This document shows positions 52,133-60,718 of a stretch of DNA of 64,000 nucleotides, piece by piece. The notes below the pieces were generated by a model. It did no database searches. It was not told the origin of the DNA and was given only the letters and a program-made list of their open reading frames with translations. Position 1 is the first letter of the stretch, and each line of letters begins with the position of its first letter. Source of the DNA: Acidilobaceae archaeon (lineage in GTDB: Archaea; Thermoproteota; Thermoprotei_A; Sulfolobales; Acidilobaceae); the NCBI GenBank assembly GCA_027037535.1, contig JALVZQ010000007.1, positions 1 through 64,000 on the forward strand, read 5' to 3'. Made by a program: the position numbers and the translations under genes.

Positions 52133-53371
52133 TTGTACTTGGTAAACTTTGAGTTCAACGAGGAGCAGAAGATTTTCCAAGAGGCGGTCCGCGAGTTTCT
52201 TGCAAAGCATCTTGCGCCTATCTGGGACAAGATAGACGAGGAGCATAGGATACCTACTGATCTAATATATAGAATGGGTGAACAAGGATTCTTCGGGATA
52301 CCTGTACCGGAAGAATATGGGGGTCAAGGCGGTGATTTTGTTTCTGCGACTATAGCTGTAGAGGAGATTGCTTATCACGATCCTTCCGTTGCAGTAGCCG
52401 TGTATACGCTGCTTAACAATGCCTGGCCATTCATACTCTCGCTGTATGGTACTGATGAGGCTAAGCAGATGATCCTTCCCCTTGTAGGTAATGGTAGGGG
52501 TTTCTTCGGTATAGCTTCTACGGAGCCTCATGGCGGTAGCGATGTTGCTGGAACACGGACCATGGCTACTAGGAAGGGAGATAAATATGTTGTAAATGGC
52601 GAGAAGATCTATATAAGCGGAGTAAGGGAGAGTATGGAACAATTAGAGCTTGGAGGATGGTATCTTATTGCGAGAACTGGGCGGTTAGAGGATCGTCATA
52701 AGGGTGTTAGTGGTTTCGCGCTTGTAGGAAATTATAAGGGTAAGAGGCTTGAAGGATTAGAGTATTCTATTCTAAACACTATAGGGAGACATGGTATATC
52801 GACTGGCATGTTAACGTTTAAGGATGCAGAGATACCTGCCTCCATGCTTGTAGGCGAGGAGAATAGAGGATTCTACTATGCTATGGAAGGATTTACACTT
52901 GCAAGAATACTGGTTGCGGCGGCTAATATTGGAGCTGCTAGATGGGGTCTCGAGCAGGCGATTGAGTGGAGTCGTGGTAGGTTAATGTACGAGGATCAGC
53001 GCCCGATAACCAAGTTCCAGGGTGTAAGCTTCCCTATTGCGGAGGCTGCTATGGAGCTTGAGGCCGCGAGACTCCTCGTATATAAGGCTGCTTGGATGGC
53101 TGACAGGATCTATATCAAGAAGGAGCCCGGGCTGAAGCCTAAGGACCTGAACTTCTTCTCGGCCTCGGCTAAGCTCAAGGCTGTACAGACTTCATTCAAG
53201 GTACTATCGCTAGCGATGAGCCTGTATGGAGCTGCTTCATATGTAAAGGAGACTAATATCGCTAGGAGCTTCATAGGGGCATTATCATATTATGTCGGTG
53301 CCGAGGGAGCACAGAACATTATGAGGTATATTATTGCAAGAGAAGTTATTGGACGAGAATACATAAAGTGA
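52133..53371 (+). CDS. acyl-CoA dehydrogenase
   Basis: FAD enzyme oxidising acyl-CoA thioesters. 412 residues: N-terminal EEQKIFQEAVREFLAKHLAP, the FAD/substrate loop GFFGIASTEPHGGSDVAGTRTMATR, GFALVGN, and the C-terminal helices with YGAASYVKE and EGAQNIMRYIIAREVIG. The usual catalytic Glu region corresponds to VKETNIARSFIGALSYYVGAEG. TTG 52133 or TTG 52139 as start, after GAGGGG. No other beta-oxidation genes are nearby. Confidence 0.92.
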   Translation: MYLVNFEFNEEQKIFQEAVREFLAKHLAPIWDKIDEEHRIPTDLIYRMGEQGFFGIPVPEEYGGQGGDFVSATIAVEEIAYHDPSVAVAVYTLLNNAWPFILSLYGTDEAKQMILPLVGNGRGFFGIASTEPHGGSDVAGTRTMATRKGDKYVVNGEKIYISGVRESMEQLELGGWYLIARTGRLEDRHKGVSGFALVGNYKGKRLEGLEYSILNTIGRHGISTGMLTFKDAEIPASMLVGEENRGFYYAMEGFTLARILVAAANIGAARWGLEQAIEWSRGRLMYEDQRPITKFQGVSFPIAEAAMELEAARLLVYKAAWMADRIYIKKEPGLKPKDLNFFSASAKLKAVQTSFKVLSLAMSLYGAASYVKETNIARSFIGALSYYVGAEGAQNIMRYIIAREVIGREYIK

Positions 53372-53410
53372 ATCTGCTGTATTTAGAGGAGGACTAGTAG
53401 GGTATTGATA

Positions 53411-53782
53411 CTATTTACAATATTTTTCTTTTATTTCTTTTATTAGCTGGTTACATGCATCCAATAAGTCTTTGGCTTTAGTTGACCCGTGCAATGCTGC
53501 GTTTTGTAGATTCTGTATGTTATTACAGATTAGTGTCTTGATTTTTTCTTGTGTGATATTGTAGGCTTTGAGGGTTTCTTTATATATTTTTTTATCGTAT
53601 GTATTGATGTATGGGAGGAATTCGTCCGCGGAGATTCTCCTAATGTATAATCCTGTATTATTGATTACTAGTCTTAGATTCTCGCCTAGTTGTATAGTAG
53701 TCTCGTATTCTCCGGCTGGGGGTGCTAGACATGTTAGTAGATTGTATGGATCTGTATCTTTTCTGCAGGGGCATTTACTCAT
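53411..53782 (-). CDS. protein of unknown function
   Basis: 123 residues: Cys-rich start MSKCPCRKDTDPYNLLTCLAPPAGEYETTIQLGENLRLVINNTGLYIRRISADEFLPYI, then a helical half ending in KEKYCK. Overlaps the NfeD-like gene by 8 bases, so they are probably co-transcribed. No family recognised. Confidence 0.6.
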   Translation of the reverse strand: MSKCPCRKDTDPYNLLTCLAPPAGEYETTIQLGENLRLVINNTGLYIRRISADEFLPYINTYDKKIYKETLKAYNITQEKIKTLICNNIQNLQNAALHGSTKAKDLLDACNQLIKEIKEKYCK

Positions 53783-54188
53783 TTTGTATTTCCTCCACTA
53801 TCAGTGTTAGGCCTTTTACTCCTCGTATAATGACTTCTTTGCCTGCTCGTATATGGCCTGATATGGATCTTGCCCTCCATATTTCTCCTTCTATGAGTAT
53901 TTTTCCTTCTGGATCAAGGTCTTCTATTACTAGTCCTTTCTTTCCTACGAGCTCCTCTTCTCCTATTGCTGGAGGTTTTCTATAGGTTTCTATTATCTTG
54001 TAGGAGACGAATATTGACGCGAGTATGGTTATCGACGCTATGATTAGGAGGTTTTCTATAGATAGTAGGTTTTCTCTGTAAAGCATGTAGAGGACTATTA
54101 GGATAGCTATAACTATGATTCCTACTTCGTCTATTAGCGCGATGATAGATTCTTTAGTTATTGATTGTTTCTTTTTTCCTTGTTTCAT
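53775..54188 (-). CDS. NfeD-like membrane protein
   Basis: 137 residues: two membrane helices (GIIVIAILIVLYMLY, NLLIIASITILASIFVSY) followed by an OB-fold (EELVGKKGLVIEDLDPEGKILIEGEIWRARS...GKEVIIRGVKGLTLIVE). NfeD proteins partner with stomatin-like proteins; none is adjacent here. Confidence 0.82.
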   Translation of the reverse strand: MKQGKKKQSITKESIIALIDEVGIIVIAILIVLYMLYRENLLSIENLLIIASITILASIFVSYKIIETYRKPPAIGEEELVGKKGLVIEDLDPEGKILIEGEIWRARSISGHIRAGKEVIIRGVKGLTLIVEEIQNE

Positions 54189-54283
54189 GAGTAGAACCTC
54201 TATTCTCTTTGTCTTCTATGATAGTGTGATTATGTTCCCCGGTAATTATATAGTAGGATTGTAAATCTGTTAGTAGGATAGGT

Positions 54284-55027
54284 ATGTTCTCTGGGTTGTG
54301 GGCGATGGGTGGTAAGGAGCAGAAGCTTTTGCGTACTAGGGCGTCGCTTTCTCTCGCAGTTCTCTATGGGGCATTGACTACTTTAGAGTTCCTGGTTGAA
54401 GATGAGGGACTCGATTGGGAGAGGGTTACTTTTAGTTGGAGTTTGAAGGATGAGTTCTTGTATTATCCGGAGCGTCTGCTGGAGTCTGGTCGTGTCGTTT
54501 TTTATCATAGTGATGTTGGGGATGATGTTTATAGGAGGTATGAGAGTGGTAGTATTTCGTTTGATGTTGTTTTGAGGCCGGGGTTTGGGGATTCGAGTAT
54601 TAGGAATCTTTATCGAGCTAGTATTGATTTGTTGATGCTTGATAAGGAGCTGTTTAGGCGTAGGGCGGTTGAGACTTCTTTAGGCGGGATCGAGTATATG
54701 TTTATTTATCTTGAGACGGGTGAGGTGGCGCTGTTCGAGGGGGAGAAGTATAGGGTTAGGTTGCCTTTTGTGTCTTCTGCTGCGAATCTTCATACTCATC
54801 CTGAGAAGGCTTGCGGGTTGTCGAAGCCTGATGTTGAGTCAGCGTTAGACTTGTTGGTCGAGGGCGGCCTTGTAGCTGCTAGTGCTACTCCTTCGTGTGT
54901 GGCTTATCTTGTCCGTGTGTATATGGTTTCCGAGGATGATTATACTCGTATCAAGGAGGCATTATATTATAATAGGCCTGTTCCGGCGAGTCTTAAGAGC
55001 TTAGAGTATGGTGTATTAGGATACTAG
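54284..55027 (+). CDS. JAMM-motif (JAB1/MPN-like) protein
   Basis: 247 residues, unrecognised N-terminal part with a C-terminal JAMM-type metal site: NLHTHPEKACGLSKPD gives H-x-H-x10-D. Glu residues upstream (GEVALFEGEKY) could supply the general base. JAMM proteins are zinc isopeptidases or related hydrolases; the substrate is unknown and no ubiquitin-like gene is nearby. ATG 54305 is an alternative start. Followed after one base by the HD-domain gene. Confidence 0.65.
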   Translation: MFSGLWAMGGKEQKLLRTRASLSLAVLYGALTTLEFLVEDEGLDWERVTFSWSLKDEFLYYPERLLESGRVVFYHSDVGDDVYRRYESGSISFDVVLRPGFGDSSIRNLYRASIDLLMLDKELFRRRAVETSLGGIEYMFIYLETGEVALFEGEKYRVRLPFVSSAANLHTHPEKACGLSKPDVESALDLLVEGGLVAASATPSCVAYLVRVYMVSEDDYTRIKEALYYNRPVPASLKSLEYGVLGY

Positions 55028-55028
55028 A

Positions 55029-55589
55029 GTGTGGTGGCGAGCAGTGCATGGTGGTAGGCTGGGTCTTGACGAGGTTATTGTGGGTCTTTCTTCTCTTGTT
55101 AGGACTGGTTGGATGATTAGGGGTGTGCCTCCTAGTATTGGTGAGGTTGTCGCGGAGCATAGTTTTTCTGCGGCCTTGTTGGCGTTGGAGGTGTCTTTGC
55201 GCCTGCGTGATCGTGGTGTTAGTATTGATCCTTGGAAGGCGGCTGCTATCGCCTTAGTTCATGATATTGGTGAGGTTGTTGTGGGGGATATTGCTAAGAC
55301 TTCTGGTATTTCTAGGGAGGAGAAGAGGAGGGCTGAGGAGAGGGCTTTGGAATTGTTGGAGGTTCATGACGGTGTTAGGTCGTTGTTTAGGGAGTTTGAG
55401 GAGGGGGCGAGTGTTGAGGCCCGGGTGGCTAGGTTGGCTGAGTCTCTTGCGACTCTTTTGAGGGCTTATTATTATGAGAGGTTGGGGTATGATGTTAGTG
55501 ATATACGTGATAATATGAGGCGGGTTGTGTTGGAGCTGGCTGAGTCTCTTGGTGCTACTGATATTGTTAGGGTGTTTGTTGAGGGTTGA
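55029..55589 (+). CDS. HD-domain phosphohydrolase (YfbR/HDDC2-like)
   Basis: 186 residues. RTGWMIRGVP, VAEHSFSAALLALEV, LVHDIGEVVVGDIAK carry the H...HD...D metal set of 5'-deoxynucleotidases. It starts at GTG 55029, one base after the JAMM gene stop, so the pair is an operon. Rich in TTG/GTG codons relative to neighbours. Confidence 0.88.
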   Translation: MWWRAVHGGRLGLDEVIVGLSSLVRTGWMIRGVPPSIGEVVAEHSFSAALLALEVSLRLRDRGVSIDPWKAAAIALVHDIGEVVVGDIAKTSGISREEKRRAEERALELLEVHDGVRSLFREFEEGASVEARVARLAESLATLLRAYYYERLGYDVSDIRDNMRRVVLELAESLGATDIVRVFVEG

Positions 55590-55602
55590 GTTTCCTTGGT
55601 GG

Positions 55603-56889
55603 TTATTTGATTTGGGAGCCTAGTTTTTCTCTTACTAGTTGTATTACTGTGGGTAGGATTTTGTAGCCTCCTTCTAGGATTCCTAGTTCTAGGTTTTCTC
55701 TGCATGCTTGTTCATGGAATTTTCCTGGTCCTTTGAGGTTTGGGTGTGATACTAGTAGTGGTACGGGGTCGCTGCTGTGTGATTTCATGTACCATGGTGT
55801 GGCGTGATCGCTTGTTATTATTATGACGGTGTTGTCTCTGTCTATGTGGTCTAGTATTGTTCCGAAGAAGTATTTGTCTATTTCTTCTATTGCTTTTATT
55901 TTTCCTTGGAGGTCGCCGTCGTGTCCTGGCTCGTCTGGTCCTTTGAGGTGTACGTATATGCCGGCGTATTTTTCTAGTGCTTTCGCGGCTTTTTCTGCTT
56001 CTTCTATGAGTATTTCTTTTTTGGTTCTTCCTTCTACTTTTACTTGTATGTCGTGGAGTTGGAGTGCTTTTGCTATTCCTCTTTCAACTATCATTTCTAC
56101 TATGGATGCCATTGGGAACCCGTATTTTTCCTGGAATGGCTCGGTTTGTGGGGGCCGGTCTCCTGCGTCTCGTAGTAGGACGGCGTTTGCTGGTAGGAGT
56201 CCTTTTCTTCTCCTTTGCTCGTTGACTGGGTGTTTGTCGAGTATCTTTATTGTTTTTTCCGTGAATTCGTTTACTAGTTCTGCGGCTTTCCTTGCTTCGG
56301 GCGTGTCTCGTAGTGGTTTGGCTGTTTGTATGTAGGGCTCGTATTTTTGGCGGGCGTGGCTTATGAATCCTATCCTCTCGTAGGCTGGGTCGGTGTTTGT
56401 TATCTCGGCGCTGAGCCTCATCTTTGAGTGTCTTATCACGAGTACTGCCCGGTGACCTATCGTGGCCTTGAACCTGGCGACCGCGTCTCCATTGTCTAGT
56501 TTCATGCCGTCGAGGGCCTCTGCAAGCTCCCGGGCCTCTGCGCTGGTCAGGGATCTGCCCGCTCTCCTGTCTATGATCCTCCTGCTCCCGGGCTCTACAG
56601 TGGCAAAGTTAGCCCGCACCGCCAGCCATCCATCCACGAAATCTATACCGGCGCCCAGCGCCTCCAACGGCCCCCTCCCAGTATAATAACGGGAAGGATC
56701 ATACCCCAACAAGCTCAACACAGCAACATCACTCTCAGGAGCAACCCCCCGCCCCACAGTATAAACAAGCCCACACACACCACTACCAGCCAACGAATCA
56801 ATAAACGGCTTACGACTCAAAGCCAAACTACTCCTACCAACATCAAATCCATCAGCCGCACCATCCAACACAACATACAACAACCTCAC
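55603..56889 (-). CDS. 2,3-bisphosphoglycerate-independent phosphoglycerate mutase, archaeal type
   Basis: Interconverts 3- and 2-phosphoglycerate. 428 residues: RLLYVVLDGAADGF metal site, APESDVAVLSLLGYDPSRYYTGRGPLEALGAG, NGDAVARFKATIGHRAVL, VHLKGPDEPGHDGD and ITSDHATPWYMKSHSSDPVPL. GTG 56889 gives the standard N-terminus; the open frame continues upstream through the tRNA gene but that part is not protein. C-terminal codons are T-rich while the first 300 bases are A/C-rich. Confidence 0.93.
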   Translation of the reverse strand: MRLLYVVLDGAADGFDVGRSSLALSRKPFIDSLAGSGVCGLVYTVGRGVAPESDVAVLSLLGYDPSRYYTGRGPLEALGAGIDFVDGWLAVRANFATVEPGSRRIIDRRAGRSLTSAEARELAEALDGMKLDNGDAVARFKATIGHRAVLVIRHSKMRLSAEITNTDPAYERIGFISHARQKYEPYIQTAKPLRDTPEARKAAELVNEFTEKTIKILDKHPVNEQRRRKGLLPANAVLLRDAGDRPPQTEPFQEKYGFPMASIVEMIVERGIAKALQLHDIQVKVEGRTKKEILIEEAEKAAKALEKYAGIYVHLKGPDEPGHDGDLQGKIKAIEEIDKYFFGTILDHIDRDNTVIIITSDHATPWYMKSHSSDPVPLLVSHPNLKGPGKFHEQACRENLELGILEGGYKILPTVIQLVREKLGSQIK

Positions 56890-56965
56890 ACACAACACCC
56901 CCAACAATACAAGCAACAAACCAACAAAAATAAACAAAACAAAGAATGGCGGCGGGGCCCCCACA

Positions 56966-58247
56966 TGGTAGCGGGGGGTGGATTTGAACCACCGACCTCG
57001 GGATCGACCTCCCCTACGGGAGTGTGTCTCCGAGGCCAGGGGCTGTCGGCCATTAACTATCATGTAGTTACTTATGATTTATTACGTTTTCGTTTATTCA
57101 AGATTATATTTATTGTGATAAATAATCATTAATGGTTTTTCTTAACTTATCGTTTTTAACAACCGAGAGTAGTTTCACGGCACAAGAAGACGATATCTTC
57201 AACATTATTCGGTTATCTTTTCTAATTATTGCACCAGGAAGCTTAATGGTGAGAGGGTTAGTTTCTAAATAAATAACTAGAATGGGACTTCGCTTCTCTG
57301 AACGCCTGTGATCAATATAACTAGATTTAAAGTATCGATCTATGATTCCCAAGTCTTCGTCTTCAAGTTTGCATTGTCTTAATGTTTTATTTTTAGCAAT
57401 GTTTATTAATCTATATAATTTTTTATTAATATAAATTAAATGTGATAAAAAGTCTGCATAGAATCCGTTGTTTAAAGTAAAAACATGTTCGTATTTTGGA
57501 TATCCATAGTATTTCTTTAGTGTTATCATTCCTCTTTTTTCTAATGTTTTGAGAATACATTCAATTATCTTTCCTTTTTCAGTGCTTTCTTTATAAGATA
57601 TTGATAGGTAATTTTTTCCGATATATCCGTCTCCTTCGATTATCCCAGAAAACAACCATAAGAGGTTGTCGTATTCTAGCGTTTGAAGAAAACGACATGG
57701 TTTATCTCTTATATGATTTAATAATTCGAAAAAAGTTCTTGAGACGGGATAAACTCTTACACTAAAATATGTTCCTGAGACATTCATTGGATTCCTATAG
57801 TGTGTTACAACAATCCTTTGTGATATTTTAAGGTAAGTTCTAAGAAATGCGATGGCTGATATTTCATTTAACCCTTGGAATTCTATTTTCTTTAATTTTG
57901 AGGTATTTTTTATAATTTTATATTTATAATAATATCCATCGGTAAGAAATAACCCGATGCCTTTAAAATAGTAATTAATATTAAACAAATTATTCGTTGG
58001 ATACAGCTCTATTTGTTTATATTTCTCTAAATAGTTTAGCAATTGTTTTACTTCACGCTCATCCAAACGAGAGTAAACACTAATCACTAGCTTTTTCAAG
58101 ATAAATTCCCAATTGATTGAAGTAATTGTATTACTATATCATTATTTTCGATAGGATGTAATGTTTTATTAGAATTAAGTTGAAGGAGGCGGCCGACAGC
58201 CCCTGCTCCTATGAGCCCCGCGGGCTGCCAGGCTACCCTACCCCGCT
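56966..58247 (-). tRNA. initiator tRNA-Met(CAT) interrupted by 1.2-kb insertion
   Basis: 5' part 58247-58210: AGCGGGG acceptor, D arm GGG...CCC, anticodon-stem strand CGGGG and loop CTCATA. 3' part 57004-56969: stem strand TCCCG, variable AGGTC, T arm GGTGG-TTCAAAT-CCACC, acceptor CCCCGCT, A, then CCA 56968-56966. Joined they give a 74-nt initiator tRNA (A1-U72, G-rich anticodon stem). The insertion (about 58209-57005, placed at the canonical 37/38 site) contains a homing endonuclease gene. Complementary 15-nt segments CAGGGGCTGTCGGCC (58205-58191) and its complement (57051-57037) lie near its ends. A strict bulge-helix-bulge could not be drawn by hand. Confidence 0.82.
57110..58099 (-). CDS. 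LAGLIDADG homing endonuclease inside tRNA-Met insertion
   Basis: 329 residues from ATG 58099. The LAGLIDADG helix is LWLFSGIIEGDGYIGK near residue 170; it is followed by a typical endonuclease-domain pattern (LSISYKESTEKGKIIECILKTLEKRG...). I see one clear motif, so a dimer or a degenerate second motif in the N-terminal half is expected. Composition is much richer in A/T than the flanking genes. Transcribed in the same direction as the tRNA, wholly inside the insertion. No obvious frame damage, so it may be active. Confidence 0.82.
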   Translation of the reverse strand: MKKLVISVYSRLDEREVKQLLNYLEKYKQIELYPTNNLFNINYYFKGIGLFLTDGYYYKYKIIKNTSKLKKIEFQGLNEISAIAFLRTYLKISQRIVVTHYRNPMNVSGTYFSVRVYPVSRTFFELLNHIRDKPCRFLQTLEYDNLLWLFSGIIEGDGYIGKNYLSISYKESTEKGKIIECILKTLEKRGMITLKKYYGYPKYEHVFTLNNGFYADFLSHLIYINKKLYRLINIAKNKTLRQCKLEDEDLGIIDRYFKSSYIDHRRSEKRSPILVIYLETNPLTIKLPGAIIRKDNRIMLKISSSCAVKLLSVVKNDKLRKTINDYLSQ

Positions 58248-58284
58248 GTTTTACCCCGCCGTGTTGTTGTTTGTTGTTTGGGTT

Positions 58285-58611
58285 TTATAAGGGTTTTTGG
58301 TGGAGTTTTGCGTGGTTTTTGAGTTTTTTGTGGAGTGTGGTTGGGTTGTTGTCTAGTGGTATGTGGGTGTGGTTTGTTGGTGTGTAGAGTGCTTCTAGGC
58401 AGTCTTGTTTTGTTGGTGCTATTATGATTATTGGTTTGTTTGTGTATTTTCCGGGGTATATGTAGAGGAATCGGGTTTGTCCTGTTTCGAGCATTGCTAT
58501 TGCTTCGCTGCATAGGCCTTTTTTCTCTGGCCTTGTTATTTTTACTCCTTGGCTGCGGAGGCCGTCCAGTAGCTGGTCTATGAGCTTATTCGAGCTCGAC
58601 AAGGTCGCCAC
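58285..58611 (-). CDS. small protein, unknown
   Basis: 108 residues from GTG 58611: SSSNKLIDQLLDGLRSQGVKITRPEKKGLCSEAIAMLETGQTRFLYIYPGKYTNKPIIIIAPTKQDCLEALYTP, then a His/Lys/Asn-rich tail. The N-terminal part looks structured alpha/beta. Overlaps the next upstream gene by 26 bases. No family recognised. Confidence 0.55.
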   Translation of the reverse strand: MATLSSSNKLIDQLLDGLRSQGVKITRPEKKGLCSEAIAMLETGQTRFLYIYPGKYTNKPIIIIAPTKQDCLEALYTPTNHTHIPLDNNPTTLHKKLKNHAKLHQKPL

Positions 58612-58771
58612 CCACGCGCTTTATCCTGCACTCAATACTATAGTCTACTAGTTCGAGGTTGAACCTCTGGATAAGCTCGCATAGCTTATCCTTAGGCACG
58701 ACAGCCTTCTGGCCCAGCTCCGTGACCACTACTACGAGTTCTCCCTTATCGATAATCCTGGCCTTAACCAT
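58586..58771 (-). CDS. small protein, unknown
   Basis: 61 residues from ATG 58771: VKARIIDKGELVVVVTELGQKAVVPKDKLCELIQRFNLELVDYSIECRIKRVGGDLVELE, a small beta-rich protein. A TATA-like CTATTATAG lies upstream (about 58786-58794). Overlaps the downstream gene, implying co-transcription. Confidence 0.55.
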   Translation of the reverse strand: MVKARIIDKGELVVVVTELGQKAVVPKDKLCELIQRFNLELVDYSIECRIKRVGGDLVELE

Positions 58772-58937
58772 GGACAGCACCATATACTATAATAGAACCA
58801 TGGAAGACCTAAAAACCCGGATCTACAAAGATAGAATCCTGCCAGCACTAAATAATGAGAAAAGAGAAGGGAAAAAGCATTAAGGGTTGAGAAACCTTCA
58901 ACCAAGGGCTCGGAGCTCTTGCTCTTTAAGGCTTTTA

Positions 58938-59345
58938 TTACTGGCTAGTTTCACCACTCTTAATCTTCAAGATCTTAGACACTATACCCGGATTCTTCAC
59001 CTTATGAAGCTCGTTCAGAGGCACATACTCTGGCAAGGCGTACCTAGTTCTCGTAAGCTCGGCCACTACATTGTTAGCCTTCAAGATATTGAGGATTCTC
59101 CTCAAACGATCCTCTCCGGCTATACCACTGAAAATGAGCTTGAGCTCACGCCAGGAGAGCGGCTGCCGCGCCTCCCTTAAAGCGAGCAATACGAGCTTCT
59201 CGATCTCATCGTCTCCTAGAGCAGTTACAAGAGTTATACCTCCCTCACTAATAGGTTCCCCTACTATCCTCAAGTACTCTCTCTGGACTTTCTCCCTCAC
59301 TCTCTCTACTACATCCTTATTTATTACCTGTTGCCTTGGGACCAA
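58938..59345 (-). CDS. winged-helix-like protein, unknown
   Basis: 135 residues from TTG 59345. N-terminal helices (DVVERVREKVQREYLRIVGEP), then a winged-helix pattern LREARQPLSWRELKLIFSGIAGEDRLRRILNILKANNVVAELTRTRYALPEYVPL and a basic tail. A DNA-binding or regulatory role is likely; no target seen. Confidence 0.6.
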   Translation of the reverse strand: MVPRQQVINKDVVERVREKVQREYLRIVGEPISEGGITLVTALGDDEIEKLVLLALREARQPLSWRELKLIFSGIAGEDRLRRILNILKANNVVAELTRTRYALPEYVPLNELHKVKNPGIVSKILKIKSGETSQ

Positions 59346-59519
59346 TGTATATCACCCAGAAGTGTAATACACCCTTAATATATGTTAATGTTTGAGGACG
59401 TATATAAACAATTGTATAAATAAGCCAGCTTTTTTAGCTTTCTCAGATTTATAATATATACTATAAAGAACCAATATTAATATAAATAAATTAATTAAAA
59501 TAATATAAAAAGTACAAGA

Positions 59520-59804
59520 TCAAGACTCAACCTCAACAGCAGACTTTAACGCAGCCGATAACACAATAGCCTCCTCAGCCTCAACACTCTCACTCTCCCA
59601 CACGAACCCAGCCAACTCATACAGATCCTTGACAAGATGACGCCTCAGAATTATCAACAGCCTCCGCTCAGCCTCAGCCTCCTCACTATCATCCAACTCA
59701 AGCAGCCTAGCATCAATCCAGGCAATCTCATTAACAAGCTTACCTATCTCGGCAGCGAATATAGAATAACTCCTCTCCTCAAACGAGTGAAATACAGCCA
59801 TCAC
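59520..59804 (-). CDS. small helical protein, unknown
   Basis: 94 residues, almost entirely helical and acidic (FAAEIGKLVNEIAWIDARLLELDDSEEAEAERRLLIILRRHLVKDLYELAGFVWESESVEAEEAIVL). Flanked on both sides by A/T-rich gene-free DNA. No family recognised. Confidence 0.55.
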   Translation of the reverse strand: MMAVFHSFEERSYSIFAAEIGKLVNEIAWIDARLLELDDSEEAEAERRLLIILRRHLVKDLYELAGFVWESESVEAEEAIVLSAALKSAVEVES

Positions 59805-59990
59805 ATATCCCCCAGAATAAACATATTATGCAGAATAAGGTTATCTCATGGAAAACGCAGTAATACATCCGTATATAGCCGTGTAAGACGTAAATAAAAC
59901 ATAACTATAATCAAGAATAAATAATAATTATAAGAATAATATACAATATTATATAATCATCAACAATCAACAAAGAAACCAGGTGTAACA

Positions 59991-60329
59991 ATGAAGAAAA
60001 ACGAAAAAATAAATGAACTAGAAGACATACCAGAAGACGTACTAGAAGACCTAGAAGAAATCGCAGAAGCAATACGAAAAGACACCACAAGCAGAACAAC
60101 CAAAAAATACAAACTACCAAGCTCACGGGATCTCGCAGAAATAGTAGCACAAGCAGCACTACAAGCAAGAGGCATAAACCCAGAAGAATTCCCCAACATA
60201 GTAATACAACTACTAGAAGAACAAGGCTACTACACAAAATACGTAAACGAAAAAAGAATATGGAGAGTATACGAAAGCCTAGTAAGGAGAAGAATAATAC
60301 CAGACACACTGGGAGTAGTCATATGGTAA
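59991..60329 (+). CDS. small protein, unknown, A-rich codon use
   Basis: 112 residues: acidic start (INELEDIPEDVLEDLEEIAEAIRKDTTS), then KYKLPSSRDLAEIVAQAALQARGINPEEFPNIVIQLLEEQGYYTKYVNEKRIWRVYESLVRRRIIP, helical with a possible winged-helix end. GTGTAAC precedes the ATG. Codons end mostly in A. Overlaps the zinc-finger gene by 7 bases. Confidence 0.6.
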   Translation: MKKNEKINELEDIPEDVLEDLEEIAEAIRKDTTSRTTKKYKLPSSRDLAEIVAQAALQARGINPEEFPNIVIQLLEEQGYYTKYVNEKRIWRVYESLVRRRIIPDTLGVVIW

Positions 60330-60670
60330 AAACACAACCCCGCCAACTCTGCGAAATATGCAACCAAAACCCAGCCACCCACACATGCAAACACTGCAAA
60401 AGAAAAGTATGCACAAAACACTACAACAAACAAACAGAAACATGCTCAATATGCACACAAGCACTATGCCAAATCTGCGGCAGAAAACTCTCAATAGGAT
60501 ACTGTATCACATGCGGCAGACTAGGATGCATAGACTGCCTCAAACAAATAGACAACGTACGAAGAATATGCATCGAATGCCTTTCCAAGAACAAGCAACC
60601 AATACTCCCAAGAATCACGGGCCCACAAAAAATAACACAACAACTATTCTCCCACACATCAAGAAAGTAA
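60323..60670 (+). CDS. multi-zinc-finger (B-box-like) protein
   Basis: 115 residues from ATG 60323, overlapping the previous stop. Cys/His pairs: LCEICNQNPATHTCKHCKRKVCTKHY (B-box-like), ETCSICTQALCQICGRKLSIGYCITCGRLGCIDCLKQ and ICIECLSKN. Probably binds two to four zinc ions. Predicted partners are its operon neighbours; function unknown. Confidence 0.65.
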   Translation: MVKTQPRQLCEICNQNPATHTCKHCKRKVCTKHYNKQTETCSICTQALCQICGRKLSIGYCITCGRLGCIDCLKQIDNVRRICIECLSKNKQPILPRITGPQKITQQLFSHTSRK

Positions 60671-60718
60671 TCCTTTATATTTTAAGTCAAGAGACACAAG
60701 TGGTTGGTGAGGAGGAAA

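Noticed and set aside
56890-57063. N-terminal extension of phosphoglycerate mutase through the tRNA gene
   Set aside because: Family N-terminus starts at GTG 56889; the extra codons are tRNA sequence read in frame.
56966-58247. Trans-split initiator tRNA with two independent half genes
   Set aside because: Both parts lie on the same strand in the right order with an endonuclease gene between, so an intron is simpler; independent promoters were not evident.
58238-58513. 91-residue Asn/His/Thr-rich minus-strand ORF
   Set aside because: Low-complexity shadow of the 58285-58611 gene in another frame.
58798-58881. 27-residue ORF MEDLKTRIYKDRILPAL...
   Set aside because: No ribosome binding site and no context; it lies in the divergent leader of the 58771 gene.
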